A stretch of DNA of 64,000 nucleotides from Virgisporangium aliadipatigenens (GCF_016863615.1 NZ_BOPF01000028.1:85256-149255), one strand, 5' to 3'; positions 9,331-18,540 are shown, counted from the first letter of the stretch. The notes: generated by a model from the letters alone, not told the origin. Program-made: numbers and translations.

Positions 9331-11829
9331 ATGACGAAGGTGGTGGTCGTCGGCAACGGGATGGCCGGTGCGCGCACGGTCGAGGAGATCCTGGCGCGCG
9401 GCGACGGCTTCGCCATCACGATGTTCGGCGAGGAGCCGTACGGCAACTACAACCGGATCCTCCTGTCGAACGTGCTCTCCGGGGCCGAGGAGGAGGACGG
9501 CATCTTCCTCAACAGCCTCGGCTGGTACGCCGAGAACGGCATCGACCTGCGCGCCGGGGTGCGGGTCACGCGCATCGACACGTTCGCGAAGGTGGTGCAC
9601 GCCGACGACGGCTCCGTGACGGCCTACGACAAGCTCGTCATCGCCACGGGGAGCACGCCGTTCGTGCCGCCCGTGAAGGGGATGCACCATCCGCGGCGCG
9701 GGTTCCACCAGGGGGTCTTCGCCTTCCGCACGCTCGACGACACCCGCGCGATGGTCCGCTACGCCCGCGACCACGAACGCGCCGTCGTCATCGGCGGCGG
9801 GCTCCTCGGCCTGGAGGCGGCCCGCGGCCTGCAGACCCACGGCGTCGAGGTGACCCTCGTGCACGCCGCCGGGCACCTGATGAACGCCCAGCTCGACGCG
9901 CAGGGCGGCGGCATCCTGCGGCGCAGCGTGGAACGCCTCGGCATCACCGTGCGGCTGCCCGCACGCACCACCGAGATCCTGGGCAGGGACCGCGTCGAGG
10001 GGGTGCGCTTCGCCGACGGGAACAGCGTCGCGTGCGACATGGTCGTGGTGGCCGCCGGCATCCGGCCGAACGTGGCGCTGGCGCAGGCGAGCGGGCTGCC
10101 GGTCGAACGCGGCATCGTCGTCGACGACCAGCTGCGGGTGCAGGACGAGCCCGACGTCTACGCGGTCGGCGAGTGCGTGCAGCACCGCGGCGCGACGTAC
10201 GGGCTCGTGGCGCCGCTGTGGGAACAGGCGAAGGTGCTCGCCGACCATCTGACGGGGCGCGACCCGAAGGCGGCGTACCACGGCTCGCGCACGGCAACCA
10301 AGCTGAAGGTCGCCGGTGTCGACGTCGCCGCGATGGGCATCGTGGCGCCGGAACGCGACGACGACGAGTTCGTGGTCTTCGCCGAGCCGAAGCGGGGCGT
10401 CTACAAGAGCGTGGTCATCCGGGACGACCGGATCGTCGGCGCCACGCTCCTCGGCGACGTGCACAAGGTCGGCTTCCTCATGCAGGCGTTCGACCGGGGG
10501 CTGCCGTTGCCGCAGGAGCGGGTGCGCCTTCTCTTCGACCTCGGCGGCCCGTCGGAGGAGGTCGCCGCCGCCGAACTGGACGACTCCGCGCAGGTGTGCA
10601 ACTGCAACGGCGTCACCAAGGGCGCCATCGCCGCCACCGTCCACGGTGGAGTGAAGACGCTCGGCGGCGTGATGGACGCGACCCGCGCCGGCAAGGGCTG
10701 CGGCTCCTGCAAGACGCTGGTGTCGCAGATCGTCGAGTGGGCCGCGGGCGGCGCCGTCGAGGAGGACCCGTCCGCCGGCTGGTACGTGCCCGGGGTGCCG
10801 CTGTCCAAGCCGGAGCTCATGGCGGCGATCCGCGAACGCGGCCTGCGCAGCGTGTCGTCGGTGTTCGACGCGCTCGCGGGTGGCCGGGAGGACGCGAAGA
10901 GCAAGATGGGCCTCGTCTCGCTGCTGCGCATGATGTGGGGCGACGAGTACGTCGACGAACGCGACGCGCGGTTCATCAACGACCGCGTGCACGCGAACAT
11001 CCAGAAGGACGGCACCTTCTCGGTCGTGCCGCAGATGAAGGGCGGCTGCACCACCCCGCAGCAGCTGCGGCGCATCGCCGACGTGGCCGAACGCTACGCG
11101 CTGCCGCTGGTGAAGGTGACCGGCGGGCAGCGCATCGACCTGCTCGGGGTGCGCAAGGAGGATCTGCCCAAGGTGTGGGCCGAGCTCGACATGCCCTCCG
11201 GCTACGCCTACGGCAAGAGCTTCCGGACCGTCAAGACCTGTGTCGGCGCGGACTTCTGCCGGTTCGGGCTCGGTGACTCGACCGCGCTCGGGATCGCGAT
11301 CGAGAGCCGGTTCCAGGGGCTGGAGAGCCCGGGCAAGCTGAAGCTGGCCGTCACCGGCTGCCCGCGCAACTGCGCCGAGGCGTACGTGAAGGACCTCGGC
11401 GTGGTGGCCGTCGAGGGCGGCCGCTGGGAGATCTACGTGGGTGGCGCCGCCGGTGCGCACGTGCGCAAGGGCGACCTGCTGGCCACTGTGGACAGTCCCG
11501 CCGAGGTCCTGGCGCTCACCGGCCGGTTCATCCAGTACTACCGCGAGTCGGCGAACTGGCTCGAACGCACCTACGCGTGGGTGCCGCGCGTCGGCATCGA
11601 GCACCTGCGGGCGGTGCTCGTCGAGGACAGCGAGGGGCTGTGCGCCGGGCTCGACGCGCGCGTGCAGGCCGCCGTCGACGCGTACCGGGACCCCTGGAAG
11701 GAGGGCGCTGAACCGGCGACGCCCGGACAGTTCCGCGAATCGCTGCCGCTGACCGTCGTCGGCAACGGTGCCCGTGCGACGGGCCCGGTGCCGGCGGTCG
11801 GGTCGGCCGTGGCCGGGGAGTCGACATGA
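9331..11829 (+). CDS. nirB: NADH-dependent nitrite reductase large subunit
   Basis: An 832-residue enzyme that reduces nitrite to ammonium using siroheme. The order of domains is the standard one. FAD-binding VVGNGMAGARTVEE is at about 5, and NAD(P)H-binding GGGLLGLEAARG is at about 155. The BFD-type [2Fe-2S] domain shows CNCNG at about 423 and GKGCGSCK at about 456. The siroheme/[4Fe-4S] ligands are TCVGADFC at about 636 and TGCPRNC at about 676. All cluster cysteines are present. The last four bases overlap the nirD start (ATGA), giving coupled synthesis of both subunits. Confidence 0.95.
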   Translation: MTKVVVVGNGMAGARTVEEILARGDGFAITMFGEEPYGNYNRILLSNVLSGAEEEDGIFLNSLGWYAENGIDLRAGVRVTRIDTFAKVVHADDGSVTAYDKLVIATGSTPFVPPVKGMHHPRRGFHQGVFAFRTLDDTRAMVRYARDHERAVVIGGGLLGLEAARGLQTHGVEVTLVHAAGHLMNAQLDAQGGGILRRSVERLGITVRLPARTTEILGRDRVEGVRFADGNSVACDMVVVAAGIRPNVALAQASGLPVERGIVVDDQLRVQDEPDVYAVGECVQHRGATYGLVAPLWEQAKVLADHLTGRDPKAAYHGSRTATKLKVAGVDVAAMGIVAPERDDDEFVVFAEPKRGVYKSVVIRDDRIVGATLLGDVHKVGFLMQAFDRGLPLPQERVRLLFDLGGPSEEVAAAELDDSAQVCNCNGVTKGAIAATVHGGVKTLGGVMDATRAGKGCGSCKTLVSQIVEWAAGGAVEEDPSAGWYVPGVPLSKPELMAAIRERGLRSVSSVFDALAGGREDAKSKMGLVSLLRMMWGDEYVDERDARFINDRVHANIQKDGTFSVVPQMKGGCTTPQQLRRIADVAERYALPLVKVTGGQRIDLLGVRKEDLPKVWAELDMPSGYAYGKSFRTVKTCVGADFCRFGLGDSTALGIAIESRFQGLESPGKLKLAVTGCPRNCAEAYVKDLGVVAVEGGRWEIYVGGAAGAHVRKGDLLATVDSPAEVLALTGRFIQYYRESANWLERTYAWVPRVGIEHLRAVLVEDSEGLCAGLDARVQAAVDAYRDPWKEGAEPATPGQFRESLPLTVVGNGARATGPVPAVGSAVAGEST
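11483..11493. repeat. Palindromic word CCACTGTGGAC
   Basis: Copy inside nirB, in the inverse central-base orientation, encoding TVD with the rare codon ACT. It belongs to the GTCCACWGTGGAC set. Confidence 0.5.
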
Positions 11830-12146
11830 CCGCGGCGGCGGTGGAGTACCGGCTCGGGCCGGTCGCCGACCTGCCGGTCGGGGAGGGCCGACTGTACACA
11901 GTGGACGGTGTCGGCGTGGCCGTGTTCCGGCTGCGCGACGGCTCGCTGCGGGCCGTCTCCGCGGTCTGCCCGCACGCGGGCGGGCCCATCGCCGACGGGC
12001 TGGCCGACGCCGAGGTCGTCATCTGTCCGTTGCACCAGCACGTCTTCGAACTGGCCACCGGATGTTCGCGAACCGGGCAGGCGCCGCTGCGCGTGTATCC
12101 CGTCCGCGACGACGGCGGCGAACTGGTGATCGGGGTGGAACAGTGA
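11826..12146 (+). CDS. nirD: Nitrite reductase small subunit (Rieske type)
   Basis: A 106-residue Rieske-fold protein. The ligand positions Cys48, His50, Cys67 and His70 (VCPHAGG and CPLHQHVF) are all present, so this member should bind a [2Fe-2S] cluster, unlike some NirD proteins that have lost it. It pairs with NirB in the cytoplasm. The start overlaps nirB by 4 nt and its stop overlaps the narK start by 4 nt. Confidence 0.92.
   Translation: MTAAAVEYRLGPVADLPVGEGRLYTVDGVGVAVFRLRDGSLRAVSAVCPHAGGPIADGLADAEVVICPLHQHVFELATGCSRTGQAPLRVYPVRDDGGELVIGVEQ
11895..11906. repeat. Variant palindromic word TACACAGTGGAC
   Basis: Copy inside nirD, with one change from the consensus in the left arm. It encodes YTVD using the rare codon ACA. 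Confidence 0.4.
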
Positions 12147-13519
12147 CGACGACCGCACAGCCGACCGCCATCGAGTACAGCCGCCACGGCCGGACCGGCC
12201 GCTGGATCGAGGACTGGCGGCCGGAGGACGAGACGTTCTGGAAGCAGACCGGAGCGGCCGTCGCCCGACGCAACCTCGTCTTCTCCATCTTCTCCGAACA
12301 CATCGGCTTCTCCGTCTGGACGCTCTGGTCGGTGCTGGTGCTGTTCCTCGGGCCGGCGTACGGGATCGACCCGGCCGGCAAGTTCGTGCTGACCGCCGTG
12401 CCGGCGCTGGTCGGATCGGTGCTGCGGCTGCCGTATACGTTCGCGGTGGCGAAGTTCGGCGGGCGCAATTGGACGGTGTTCAGCGCCGCACTGCTGCTGG
12501 TGCCCTGCCTGCTCGCCGCGCTCGTGCTGGAGCCCGGTGTCTCCTACTCGACGCTGCTGCTCGTGGCGGCCGTCGCCGGTGTGGGCGGCGGCAACTTCGC
12601 CTCCTCGATGGCGAACATCAACGCCTACTACCCGGAACGCTACAAGGGCTGGGCCCTCGGCCTGAACGCCGGCGGCGGCAACATCGGCGTCGCGGCGGTG
12701 CAACTCGTCGGGCTGCTGGTGCTCGCCACGGCGGGTGCGGCGCACCCGCGCCTCGTGCCGGGCCTGTACATCCCGCTGATCGTGCTGGCGGCGCTCGGTT
12801 CCTGGCGGTACATGGACAATCTCGCGTCGGCGCGCAACGACAAGCGGGCGATGCGTGACGCCACCCGCGATTCGCACACGTGGATCATGTCGGTGCTGTA
12901 CATCGGGACGTTCGGCTCGTTCATCGGCTTCGGGTTCGCCTTCGGGCAGGTGCTGCAGGTGCAGTTCAAGGCCGACTTCGACACTCCGATCAAGGCGGCG
13001 TACCTGACGTTCCTGGGGCCGCTGCTGGGTTCGCTGATCCGGCCGCTGGGCGGTGCGCTCGCCGACCGGGTCGGTGGTGCGCTGGTGACGTTCTGGAACT
13101 TCGTCGCGATGGCGTGCGGTGCCGGGATCGTGCTGCTGGCGTCCAGCGCGAACTCGCTGTCGCTGTTCCTGCTGGGGTTCATCCTGCTGTTCGTCTTCTC
13201 CGGCGTGGGCAACGGGTCGACGTACAAGATGATCCCGGCGATCTTCCGGGCGAAGGCCCGGGCGGCGGTGGCCGGCGGCACCGACCCCGACGCCGCGGAC
13301 CGGGACGCCCGCCGGCTGTCCGGGGCGCTGATCGGCATCGCGGGCGCCGTCGGGGCCTTCGGCGGCGTGCTGGTGAACCTGGCGTTCCGGCAGTCGTTCG
13401 TGGAGACCGGCAGCGGGAACGCCGCCTATGTCGCGTTCATCGGCTACTACGCGGTGTGCTTCGGGCTCACGTGGTGGGTGTACCTGCGCCCGTCCGAACG
13501 GCGTCTCGCAGGCGTGTAG
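12143..13519 (+). CDS. narK: Nitrate/nitrite transporter (MFS)
   Basis: A 458-residue major-facilitator protein with about 12 membrane helices. It carries the nitrate-transporter signatures GVGGGNFASSMANINAYYP and, in the second half, GVGNGSTYKMIPAIF; these Gly-rich nitrate signature helices line the anion path in NarK/NasA proteins. GTG 12143 was chosen because it overlaps the nirD stop (GTGA) and gives the family-length N-terminus. As last gene of the operon it supplies nitrate and may export nitrite. Its 3' end overlaps the convergent NmrA gene by 53 nt. Confidence 0.92.
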   Translation: MTTTAQPTAIEYSRHGRTGRWIEDWRPEDETFWKQTGAAVARRNLVFSIFSEHIGFSVWTLWSVLVLFLGPAYGIDPAGKFVLTAVPALVGSVLRLPYTFAVAKFGGRNWTVFSAALLLVPCLLAALVLEPGVSYSTLLLVAAVAGVGGGNFASSMANINAYYPERYKGWALGLNAGGGNIGVAAVQLVGLLVLATAGAAHPRLVPGLYIPLIVLAALGSWRYMDNLASARNDKRAMRDATRDSHTWIMSVLYIGTFGSFIGFGFAFGQVLQVQFKADFDTPIKAAYLTFLGPLLGSLIRPLGGALADRVGGALVTFWNFVAMACGAGIVLLASSANSLSLFLLGFILLFVFSGVGNGSTYKMIPAIFRAKARAAVAGGTDPDAADRDARRLSGALIGIAGAVGAFGGVLVNLAFRQSFVETGSGNAAYVAFIGYYAVCFGLTWWVYLRPSERRLAGV

Positions 13520-14408
13520 CCGCCCACTCCGCGAGGCTCGTGAGCGGGATGCCGAACGCCCGCGCGTACTCCGGGCGGGCCGGCTGCGGGGCGGCGTTCA
13601 TCCACTCGCCCGCGATGCCCATGGGCGGCATGCCGGCGGCGACCGCCTCCTCGAACGTGAGGTCGGGTGCGGACAGCGGCACGCCCCATGCGCGGGAGAG
13701 GATCGCGGCGATCTCGGTCATCGACAGGTGTTCGCCGGCGAGTTCGAGTTCGACCTGGTGGAAACGCTCGGGCTCGGCGAAGGCCACCGCCGCGGCGGTG
13801 CCGATGTCCCGCACCGCGACGGGGGAGATGCGGGTCCGCGGCCGGATCAGCGTCACCAGGCCGCCGTCGACGCCGCGCGGGAAGAGGTAGGCCGTCGTCG
13901 GCAGGAAGTTCTCCATGAAGAAGCCCGGCTTGAGGATCGTCCAGCGGGGGAAGCCGGCGGCCCGGACCGCGTCCTGCACGGCGCTCTTGGCGTCCATCGA
14001 CGGGACGACGGCCGACCACCGGCTCTCCCACTCCGGGTGCCGCCGGTGCTGGCCCGCGCCGGTGACGGAGGTGTGGACGAACTGCGTCACGCCGGCGGCC
14101 CGCGCGGCCTCGACGAGGTTGACGCCCATGGTCACCTCGCCGGCGAAGTCGAAGCCGTCGGCGGTGAAGGCGGGCATCTGCACGGAGAAGACCGCGCGTG
14201 CCCCGTCGGCCGCGCGGCGGACGCTTTCCCGTTCCATCAGATCGCCCGTGACGAGCGTGGCGCCGAGGGCCTCGACGGCCTTGGCGCCCGCGGACGACGG
14301 GTCGCGCACCAGGGCGCGGACCGGAACGCCCGCCGCGAGCAGCGCCCGGGCGGTGGCCCCGCCCTGCTGGCCGGTGGCGCCGGTGACCAGGACCGGATTC
14401 TCGGACAT
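13467..14408 (-). CDS. NmrA-like NAD(P)-binding protein
   Basis: A 313-residue short-chain-dehydrogenase fold protein of the NmrA/HSCARG type. The dinucleotide loop VTGATGQQGGATARAL is at residues 8-23, followed by VRALVRDPSSAGAKAV and a substrate or regulatory half with RWTILKPGFFMENFLPT. The SDR catalytic YxxxK is not evident, which is usual for NmrA-type redox sensors, though some members are quinone or azo reductases. A good ribosome site, CGGAGGGAGT, precedes the ATG. It is divergent from a TetR gene across an operator region and is probably that repressor's target. Confidence 0.8.
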   Translation of the reverse strand: MSENPVLVTGATGQQGGATARALLAAGVPVRALVRDPSSAGAKAVEALGATLVTGDLMERESVRRAADGARAVFSVQMPAFTADGFDFAGEVTMGVNLVEAARAAGVTQFVHTSVTGAGQHRRHPEWESRWSAVVPSMDAKSAVQDAVRAAGFPRWTILKPGFFMENFLPTTAYLFPRGVDGGLVTLIRPRTRISPVAVRDIGTAAAVAFAEPERFHQVELELAGEHLSMTEIAAILSRAWGVPLSAPDLTFEEAVAAGMPPMGIAGEWMNAAPQPARPEYARAFGIPLTSLAEWAATRLRDAVRTGAGTPTT

Positions 14409-14424
14409 GCGGACTCCCTCCGAT

Positions 14425-14445
14425 AAACGGCGGGGGCCGCCGTTT
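14425..14445. promoter_or_regulatory. TetR operator, site 1 (perfect 9-3-9 palindrome)
   Basis: AAACGGCGG-GGG-CCGCCGTTT, perfect over both 9-bp arms, in the divergent region between the NmrA-like and TetR genes and 17 nt upstream of the NmrA start. A TetR dimer typically binds such a site. Confidence 0.7.
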
Positions 14446-14458
14446 CCTGTTCGCTACG

Positions 14459-14479
14459 ATATGGCGGGGCCCGCCGTTT
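14459..14479. promoter_or_regulatory. TetR operator, site 2 (imperfect copy)
   Basis: ATATGGCGG-GGC-CCGCCGTTT has the same 9-3-9 layout as site 1, with one arm identical and the other matching at 7 of 9 bases. It lies 34 bp centre to centre from site 1 and just upstream of the TetR ribosome site AAGGAG. Confidence 0.65.
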
Positions 14480-14493
14480 AGCAAGGAGTCGCC

Positions 14494-15051
14494 ATGCCGC
14501 AGCGCGCCGACGCGCGACGCAACTACGCGCGGATCCTCGCCGTGGCGCAGGACGAGGTCGCCGCACACGGCGCGGACGCCTCCCTGGAACAGATCGCCCG
14601 CGTCGCCGGCGTCGGCTCGGCGACCGTGCGCCGGCACTTCCCCACGCGGCACGCCCTGCTCACCGCCGTCTCCCGGCACCGCATCGAGGCGCTGTGCGCG
14701 CGCGCCGAGGAGCTGGCCGGCGCGGAGAACGGTCGCGCCGCGCTACTGGAGTGGATGGACGAGGTCGTCGCCTACTGCGTCGACGCGCGCGGGCTCGCGG
14801 AGGCGATCGCGTACGACGGCGACATCCACGAGAACAGCTGCTCGGCCGCGTTGGAGGAGGCCGCGAGGCCGTTGCTGCGCGACGGGGCGGTGGCCCACGG
14901 GGTCACCGTGGCGGACCTGATCGCACTGGCGGTCGGGGTGGTGATGGCGACCTCGCACCACCCGGAGCCGCTGCGGCAGTCGCGACACCTCTTTCGGCTG
15001 GCGGCCGCGGGCTTCTCGCCCGGCGATCTTGACGGGCGGTCGTCCGTGTAG
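14494..15051 (+). CDS. TetR family repressor
   Basis: A 185-residue regulator. The N-terminal helix-turn-helix is ASLEQIARVAGVGSATVRRH (about 29-48) followed by FPTRHALLTAV; the C-terminal part is an all-helical ligand-binding region. An AAGGAG ribosome site at 14483-14488 supports the ATG. It is divergent from the NmrA-like gene, and two copies of one palindrome lie between them, so it most likely represses both itself and its neighbour. The ligand cannot be predicted. Confidence 0.88.
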   Translation: MPQRADARRNYARILAVAQDEVAAHGADASLEQIARVAGVGSATVRRHFPTRHALLTAVSRHRIEALCARAEELAGAENGRAALLEWMDEVVAYCVDARGLAEAIAYDGDIHENSCSAALEEAARPLLRDGAVAHGVTVADLIALAVGVVMATSHHPEPLRQSRHLFRLAAAGFSPGDLDGRSSV

Positions 15052-15097
15052 GTCAACTTCGCGTGATGACCTTCATGAGCCACCGCGCGTCAAGATC
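15025..15097. terminator. Possible bidirectional terminator between convergent genes
   Basis: Inverted repeat GATCTTGACG (15025-15034) and CGTCAAGATC (15088-15097), with an inner pair AGGTCA/TGACCT, spans the ends of the TetR gene and the convergent response regulator. There is no clear T-run. Confidence 0.35.
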
Positions 15098-15719
15098 CGC
15101 CCGGGACCACCCGGTTCTCCCACGCCCACACGGCGATCTCGGTGCGGTTGCGGGCACCCAGCTTCGCCTGGATCCCGGACAGGTGGGACTTGACCGTGCT
15201 CAGCGAGATGAACAGTTCGGCCGCGATCTCCTGATTGGTGCGACCCCGCGCGACGGCCTGCACGACCTCGGTCTCCCGTTCCGACAGGGGATTGCTTTGC
15301 GGCTCACCGGCCGGGTGGAAGTGACGCAGCAGCCGCACGGTGATCGACGGGGAGATGAGCGCGTCACCGGCGTGGGCCGCGCGCACGGCCTCCACGAGCA
15401 GCGTCGGCCCGGCATCCTTCAACAGGAACCCGGCCGCACCCGCGCGCAGCGCCCCGTGCACGTACTCGTCCAGGTCGAACGTCGTCACCACGATCACCTT
15501 CAGCGGCGCCAACGCCCGCGTCACGGCGATGCCGTCCAGGCGCGGCATGCGGATGTCGACCAGGCAGACGTCCGGGCGCAACCGGCGGGCCGCCTCGATC
15601 GCGTCCACCCCGTCGACCGCCTCGGCGACGACCTCGAAGTCCGGCTGGTCCTCCAGGATCATCCGCAGGCCGCCGCGCACCATCGCCTGGTCGTCGGCGA
15701 TGAGGATGCGGATCGTCAT
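15090..15719 (-). CDS. NarL/LuxR-family response regulator
   Basis: A 209-residue two-domain regulator. The receiver has acidic residues D9-D10, phospho-acceptor Asp55 (CLVDIRMPRLDG), the threonine region VVTTFDLDEYV and switch lysine FLLKDAG. The C-terminal LuxR helix-turn-helix contains LSERETEVVQAVARGRTNQE. Its start overlaps the stop of the sensor kinase by 4 nt, so the pair is co-translated. The divergent ABC exporter genes begin about 110 bp beyond the kinase and are the obvious candidate target. Confidence 0.9.
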   Translation of the reverse strand: MTIRILIADDQAMVRGGLRMILEDQPDFEVVAEAVDGVDAIEAARRLRPDVCLVDIRMPRLDGIAVTRALAPLKVIVVTTFDLDEYVHGALRAGAAGFLLKDAGPTLLVEAVRAAHAGDALISPSITVRLLRHFHPAGEPQSNPLSERETEVVQAVARGRTNQEIAAELFISLSTVKSHLSGIQAKLGARNRTEIAVWAWENRVVPGGS

Positions 15720-16774
15720 CGCGCCTCCCGGAGGGGGAGGCGGGCGCGTACGCACCAGCCGGTGTCCTCGCCGGCGGCCGGGCCGGCGTACAGGGTGCCG
15801 CCCAGCGCCTCCACCCGCTCGCGCATGCCGAGCAGCCCGAAGCCGCCCCCGCCCGACGACTGCGGCGGCGGTCCGTCGTCGGTCACCTCGACCGAGACGC
15901 CGTCGCCGTCGCGCCGCACCTCGACCGTCACCGAACGGGCCCGCGGGGCGTGGCGGGCGATGTTCGTCAGGGACTCGCGCACGATGCGGTGGACGGTGTC
16001 GGGCAGCGGCAGATCGCCCTCCGGCAGGCGCAGCGTCACGGGCGGGCCGTCGAAGTTCGCCACCAGGGCGGCGAGGTCGTCGTGGGCGAGAGCGGCGTCG
16101 GTGCGCAGCAGGCCGACGACGCGGCGCATCGCGGTGAGCGCGTCGGCGCCGGCCGTCTCGATGTCGTTCAGGGCGCCGTCGAGCCGATCCGGGTGGCGGC
16201 CGGCGACGAGGCGGGCGCCCTGCGCCTGGAGCACCAGGCCGGTGAGGTGGTGGGCGGCGACGTCGTGGAGTTCGCGGGCGAGGTCGAGGCGCTCCTGCCG
16301 CCGCACCCGCGCGGCGACGATCCGCCGGCGTGCTGCCACGGCGCGCAGCGTGGCCCCCGTGATCACCGCGCCGCACCAGCTGATCCCATGGAACGCCGCG
16401 ACGGGATCGGCCCCCGACACCGGCGGCCGGGTGGCGAGCACCGAGACCACCACGACGGCCAGCCCGGCGGCCACCACCACGGCGGCGAACCGCAACCGCT
16501 GCCGCCGCACGACCGAGCCGGTCAGCACGGCGAGCCCGAGCGCGGCGGCCGGCCCCGGTTCGGCGGGCAGCTCGGCGACGCGCGCCACGACGACGGCCAC
16601 GAACGCCACCCCGTAAGCGCCGAGCGCATACCGCCGGCGCAACGCCAGCCCGCAGATCACCACGGCGACGGCCGCCCCGAACACCCACGACAGGCCGCCC
16701 CACGTGACGGCCAGCGCGGCGACCTGGAGCACCAGCACCCCGCCGAAGAGCACCCCGACCCCCGTCTGCTTCAC
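15716..16774 (-). CDS. Sensor histidine kinase (HisKA_3 type)
   Basis: A 352-residue kinase with about five or six N-terminal membrane helices and little extracytoplasmic sequence, so it probably senses a signal in the membrane. The dimerisation/phospho-acceptor box is LARELHDVAAHHLTGLV with His170. The ATP-binding region has RESLTNIARHAP (N-box), VEVTDDGPPP and FGLLGMRERVEALGG (G-box). It is the partner of the overlapping response regulator and is divergent from an ABC transporter, an arrangement common for envelope-stress or antibiotic-responsive exporters. Confidence 0.9.
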   Translation of the reverse strand: MKQTGVGVLFGGVLVLQVAALAVTWGGLSWVFGAAVAVVICGLALRRRYALGAYGVAFVAVVVARVAELPAEPGPAAALGLAVLTGSVVRRQRLRFAAVVVAAGLAVVVVSVLATRPPVSGADPVAAFHGISWCGAVITGATLRAVAARRRIVAARVRRQERLDLARELHDVAAHHLTGLVLQAQGARLVAGRHPDRLDGALNDIETAGADALTAMRRVVGLLRTDAALAHDDLAALVANFDGPPVTLRLPEGDLPLPDTVHRIVRESLTNIARHAPRARSVTVEVRRDGDGVSVEVTDDGPPPQSSGGGGFGLLGMRERVEALGGTLYAGPAAGEDTGWCVRARLPLREAR

Positions 16775-16885
16775 GAAATCCAGGCTACGAACGCGAACCG
16801 CCGTTCATACACCGGTCAAAAGTCGGGTCGTGCGGGCGCCGAACCGTCCCGCGGACCGATGCCGCACGCGCCTCCGGACCCAACG

Positions 16886-17608
16886 ATGAGCCGCATGAAT
16901 TCCCCAGACCGACCGGTGCTCGAGGCCGAGCACCTGACGAAGCGGTACGGAAAGCGCACCGCGCTCGACGACTGCGCCCTGGCCGTGCCGCGCGGGCGGA
17001 TCGTCGGCCTCGTCGGCCCGAACGGCGCCGGCAAGTCCACCCTCCTGAACCTCACCTGCGGCCTGACGACCCCCACGTCCGGCGCGCTGCGCGTGCTCGG
17101 CGCGCGGCCCGGCGGGAACCTCGCGCGGGTCGGCTTCGTCGCGCAGGACACGCCGGTCTACGCGGGCCTGACCGTGGCGGAGCACCTGCGCATGGGCGCG
17201 CGCCTCAACCCGTCCTGGGACGGCGCCCTCGCGCGGCGCAGGATCGCCGACGCCGCCCTCGACCCGAACGCCAGGGCGGGCCGCCTCTCCGGTGGCCAGC
17301 GCGCCCAACTGGCCCTGACGGTGGCGGCCGCCAAACGACCCGACCTGTTGCTCCTCGACGAACCGGCAGCCGCCCTGGACCCCTTGGCGCGCAAGGCTTT
17401 CCTGCACGATCTCGTCGACTTCGTGGCGGAGTTGGGCAGCACGGCGATCCTCTCCTCGCACCTGCTCGCCGACGTCGAACGGGTCTGTGACCACCTGATC
17501 GTTCTCAGCGGCGGCCGGGTCCGGGTCGCCGGCGACGTGCGGGACCTGCTGACCGACGGCCGGCGGCTGGAGGAACTGGTGCTCAGCCACCTGGAGGCGA
17601 CCCGATGA
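16886..17608 (+). CDS. ABC transporter ATP-binding protein
   Basis: A 240-residue ATPase with Walker A GPNGAGKST (44-52), signature LSGGQRAQLAL, Walker B LLLLDEPAAALDP and a switch histidine in LSSHLLADVERV. It is the single-domain drug/lipid exporter type (DrrA/CcmA-like). Two in-frame ATGs, 16886 and 16895, are possible starts and neither has a strong ribosome site. The stop overlaps the permease start by 4 nt. It lies divergent from the two-component system and is probably controlled by it. Confidence 0.88.
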   Translation: MSRMNSPDRPVLEAEHLTKRYGKRTALDDCALAVPRGRIVGLVGPNGAGKSTLLNLTCGLTTPTSGALRVLGARPGGNLARVGFVAQDTPVYAGLTVAEHLRMGARLNPSWDGALARRRIADAALDPNARAGRLSGGQRAQLALTVAAAKRPDLLLLDEPAAALDPLARKAFLHDLVDFVAELGSTAILSSHLLADVERVCDHLIVLSGGRVRVAGDVRDLLTDGRRLEELVLSHLEATR

Positions 17609-18540
17609 TCTGGCTCAGTTGGCGGCAGTTCCGCGCGCAGGGCGTGACGGCTTGCGTGGCGCTCGTCCCGTTCGCGGCGTTCGTGGTGTGGACCGGGCTG
17701 CGGCTGCGGGACGACTGCGCGGCCGAGTGTGTGCGCGCCTTCCAGGGCCGGCTGTACCTGCTCGACGCGGTGCTGCTGGCGCTGCCGGCGGTGCTGGGGA
17801 TGTTCTGGGGCGCGCCGCTCGTGGCCCGCGAACTCGAGGCCGGCACGCACCGCACGGTCTGGAACCAGAGCGTGTCCCGCCGGCGCTGGCTGCTGGTGAA
17901 GCTGCTGTTCACCGCGGCCTGCGCGGCCGTCCTCGCGGGCGCGTGCAGCGCGTTGCTGACCTGGGCGGCCGCGCCCTACGACCGGCTCGCGGCGGACCGG
18001 TTCACGGCGCTGATCTTCGGGGCCCGCAACGTGGCGCCGGTCGCGTACGCGGCGTTCGCCGTGGTGCTGGGCGCACTGCTCGGCCTGGTGCTGCGGCGCA
18101 CGCTGCCCGCGATGGCGCTCACGGCCGCCGCGTTCGTCGCCGTGCAGGTCGCGATGCCGACGCTCGTGCGCCCCCACCTGGTCCCGCCCGTCACGGCGGA
18201 TGCCAGGATGACCGTGGAAGTGCTGCGAAACCTCCGGTTTCTCGGGGCGGACGCGTCGATCGAGGGCCTGTCGGTCCCCGGCGGCTGGGTCACCTCCACG
18301 AGCAAAATGCGCCGGTCGAACGGCGATCCGGTCGACCTCGCCCACTACGGGAGTTGCATCTCCGCCTCGCCGGATCTCGCTTCCCAGTGCATCGCGGCGC
18401 TCGACCTGCACGTGCGTGCCGAGTATCAGCCGGCCGGGCGCTACTGGCGGTTCCAGTGGCTGGAGGTGGGTCTGTTCGCGGCGATGACCGCGACGGCCGG
18501 TGCGCTCGGCCTGTGGCGGGTGCGCCGCCGCCCGGACTGA
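17605..18540 (+). CDS. ABC transporter permease
   Basis: A 311-residue membrane protein with about six helices, starting MIWLSWRQFRAQGV. The WLSWRQFR opening and the ARELEAGTHRTVWNQSVSRR loop are typical of actinobacterial ABC-2-like permeases (transporter with unknown substrate, often annotated as antibiotic transport permease). A larger extracytoplasmic loop between the last two helices carries four cysteines overall in the protein. It is coupled to the ATPase by a 4-nt overlap and has no binding protein, so it is an exporter. Confidence 0.82.
   Translation: MIWLSWRQFRAQGVTACVALVPFAAFVVWTGLRLRDDCAAECVRAFQGRLYLLDAVLLALPAVLGMFWGAPLVARELEAGTHRTVWNQSVSRRRWLLVKLLFTAACAAVLAGACSALLTWAAAPYDRLAADRFTALIFGARNVAPVAYAAFAVVLGALLGLVLRRTLPAMALTAAAFVAVQVAMPTLVRPHLVPPVTADARMTVEVLRNLRFLGADASIEGLSVPGGWVTSTSKMRRSNGDPVDLAHYGSCISASPDLASQCIAALDLHVRAEYQPAGRYWRFQWLEVGLFAAMTATAGALGLWRVRRRPD

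Noticed and set aside
8401..11604. A 1,067-codon open frame on the minus strand through the nitrate operon
   Set aside because: It is antisense to nitrate reductase and NirB, which have complete domain sets; its His/Arg/Val-rich product is the usual shadow in high-GC DNA.
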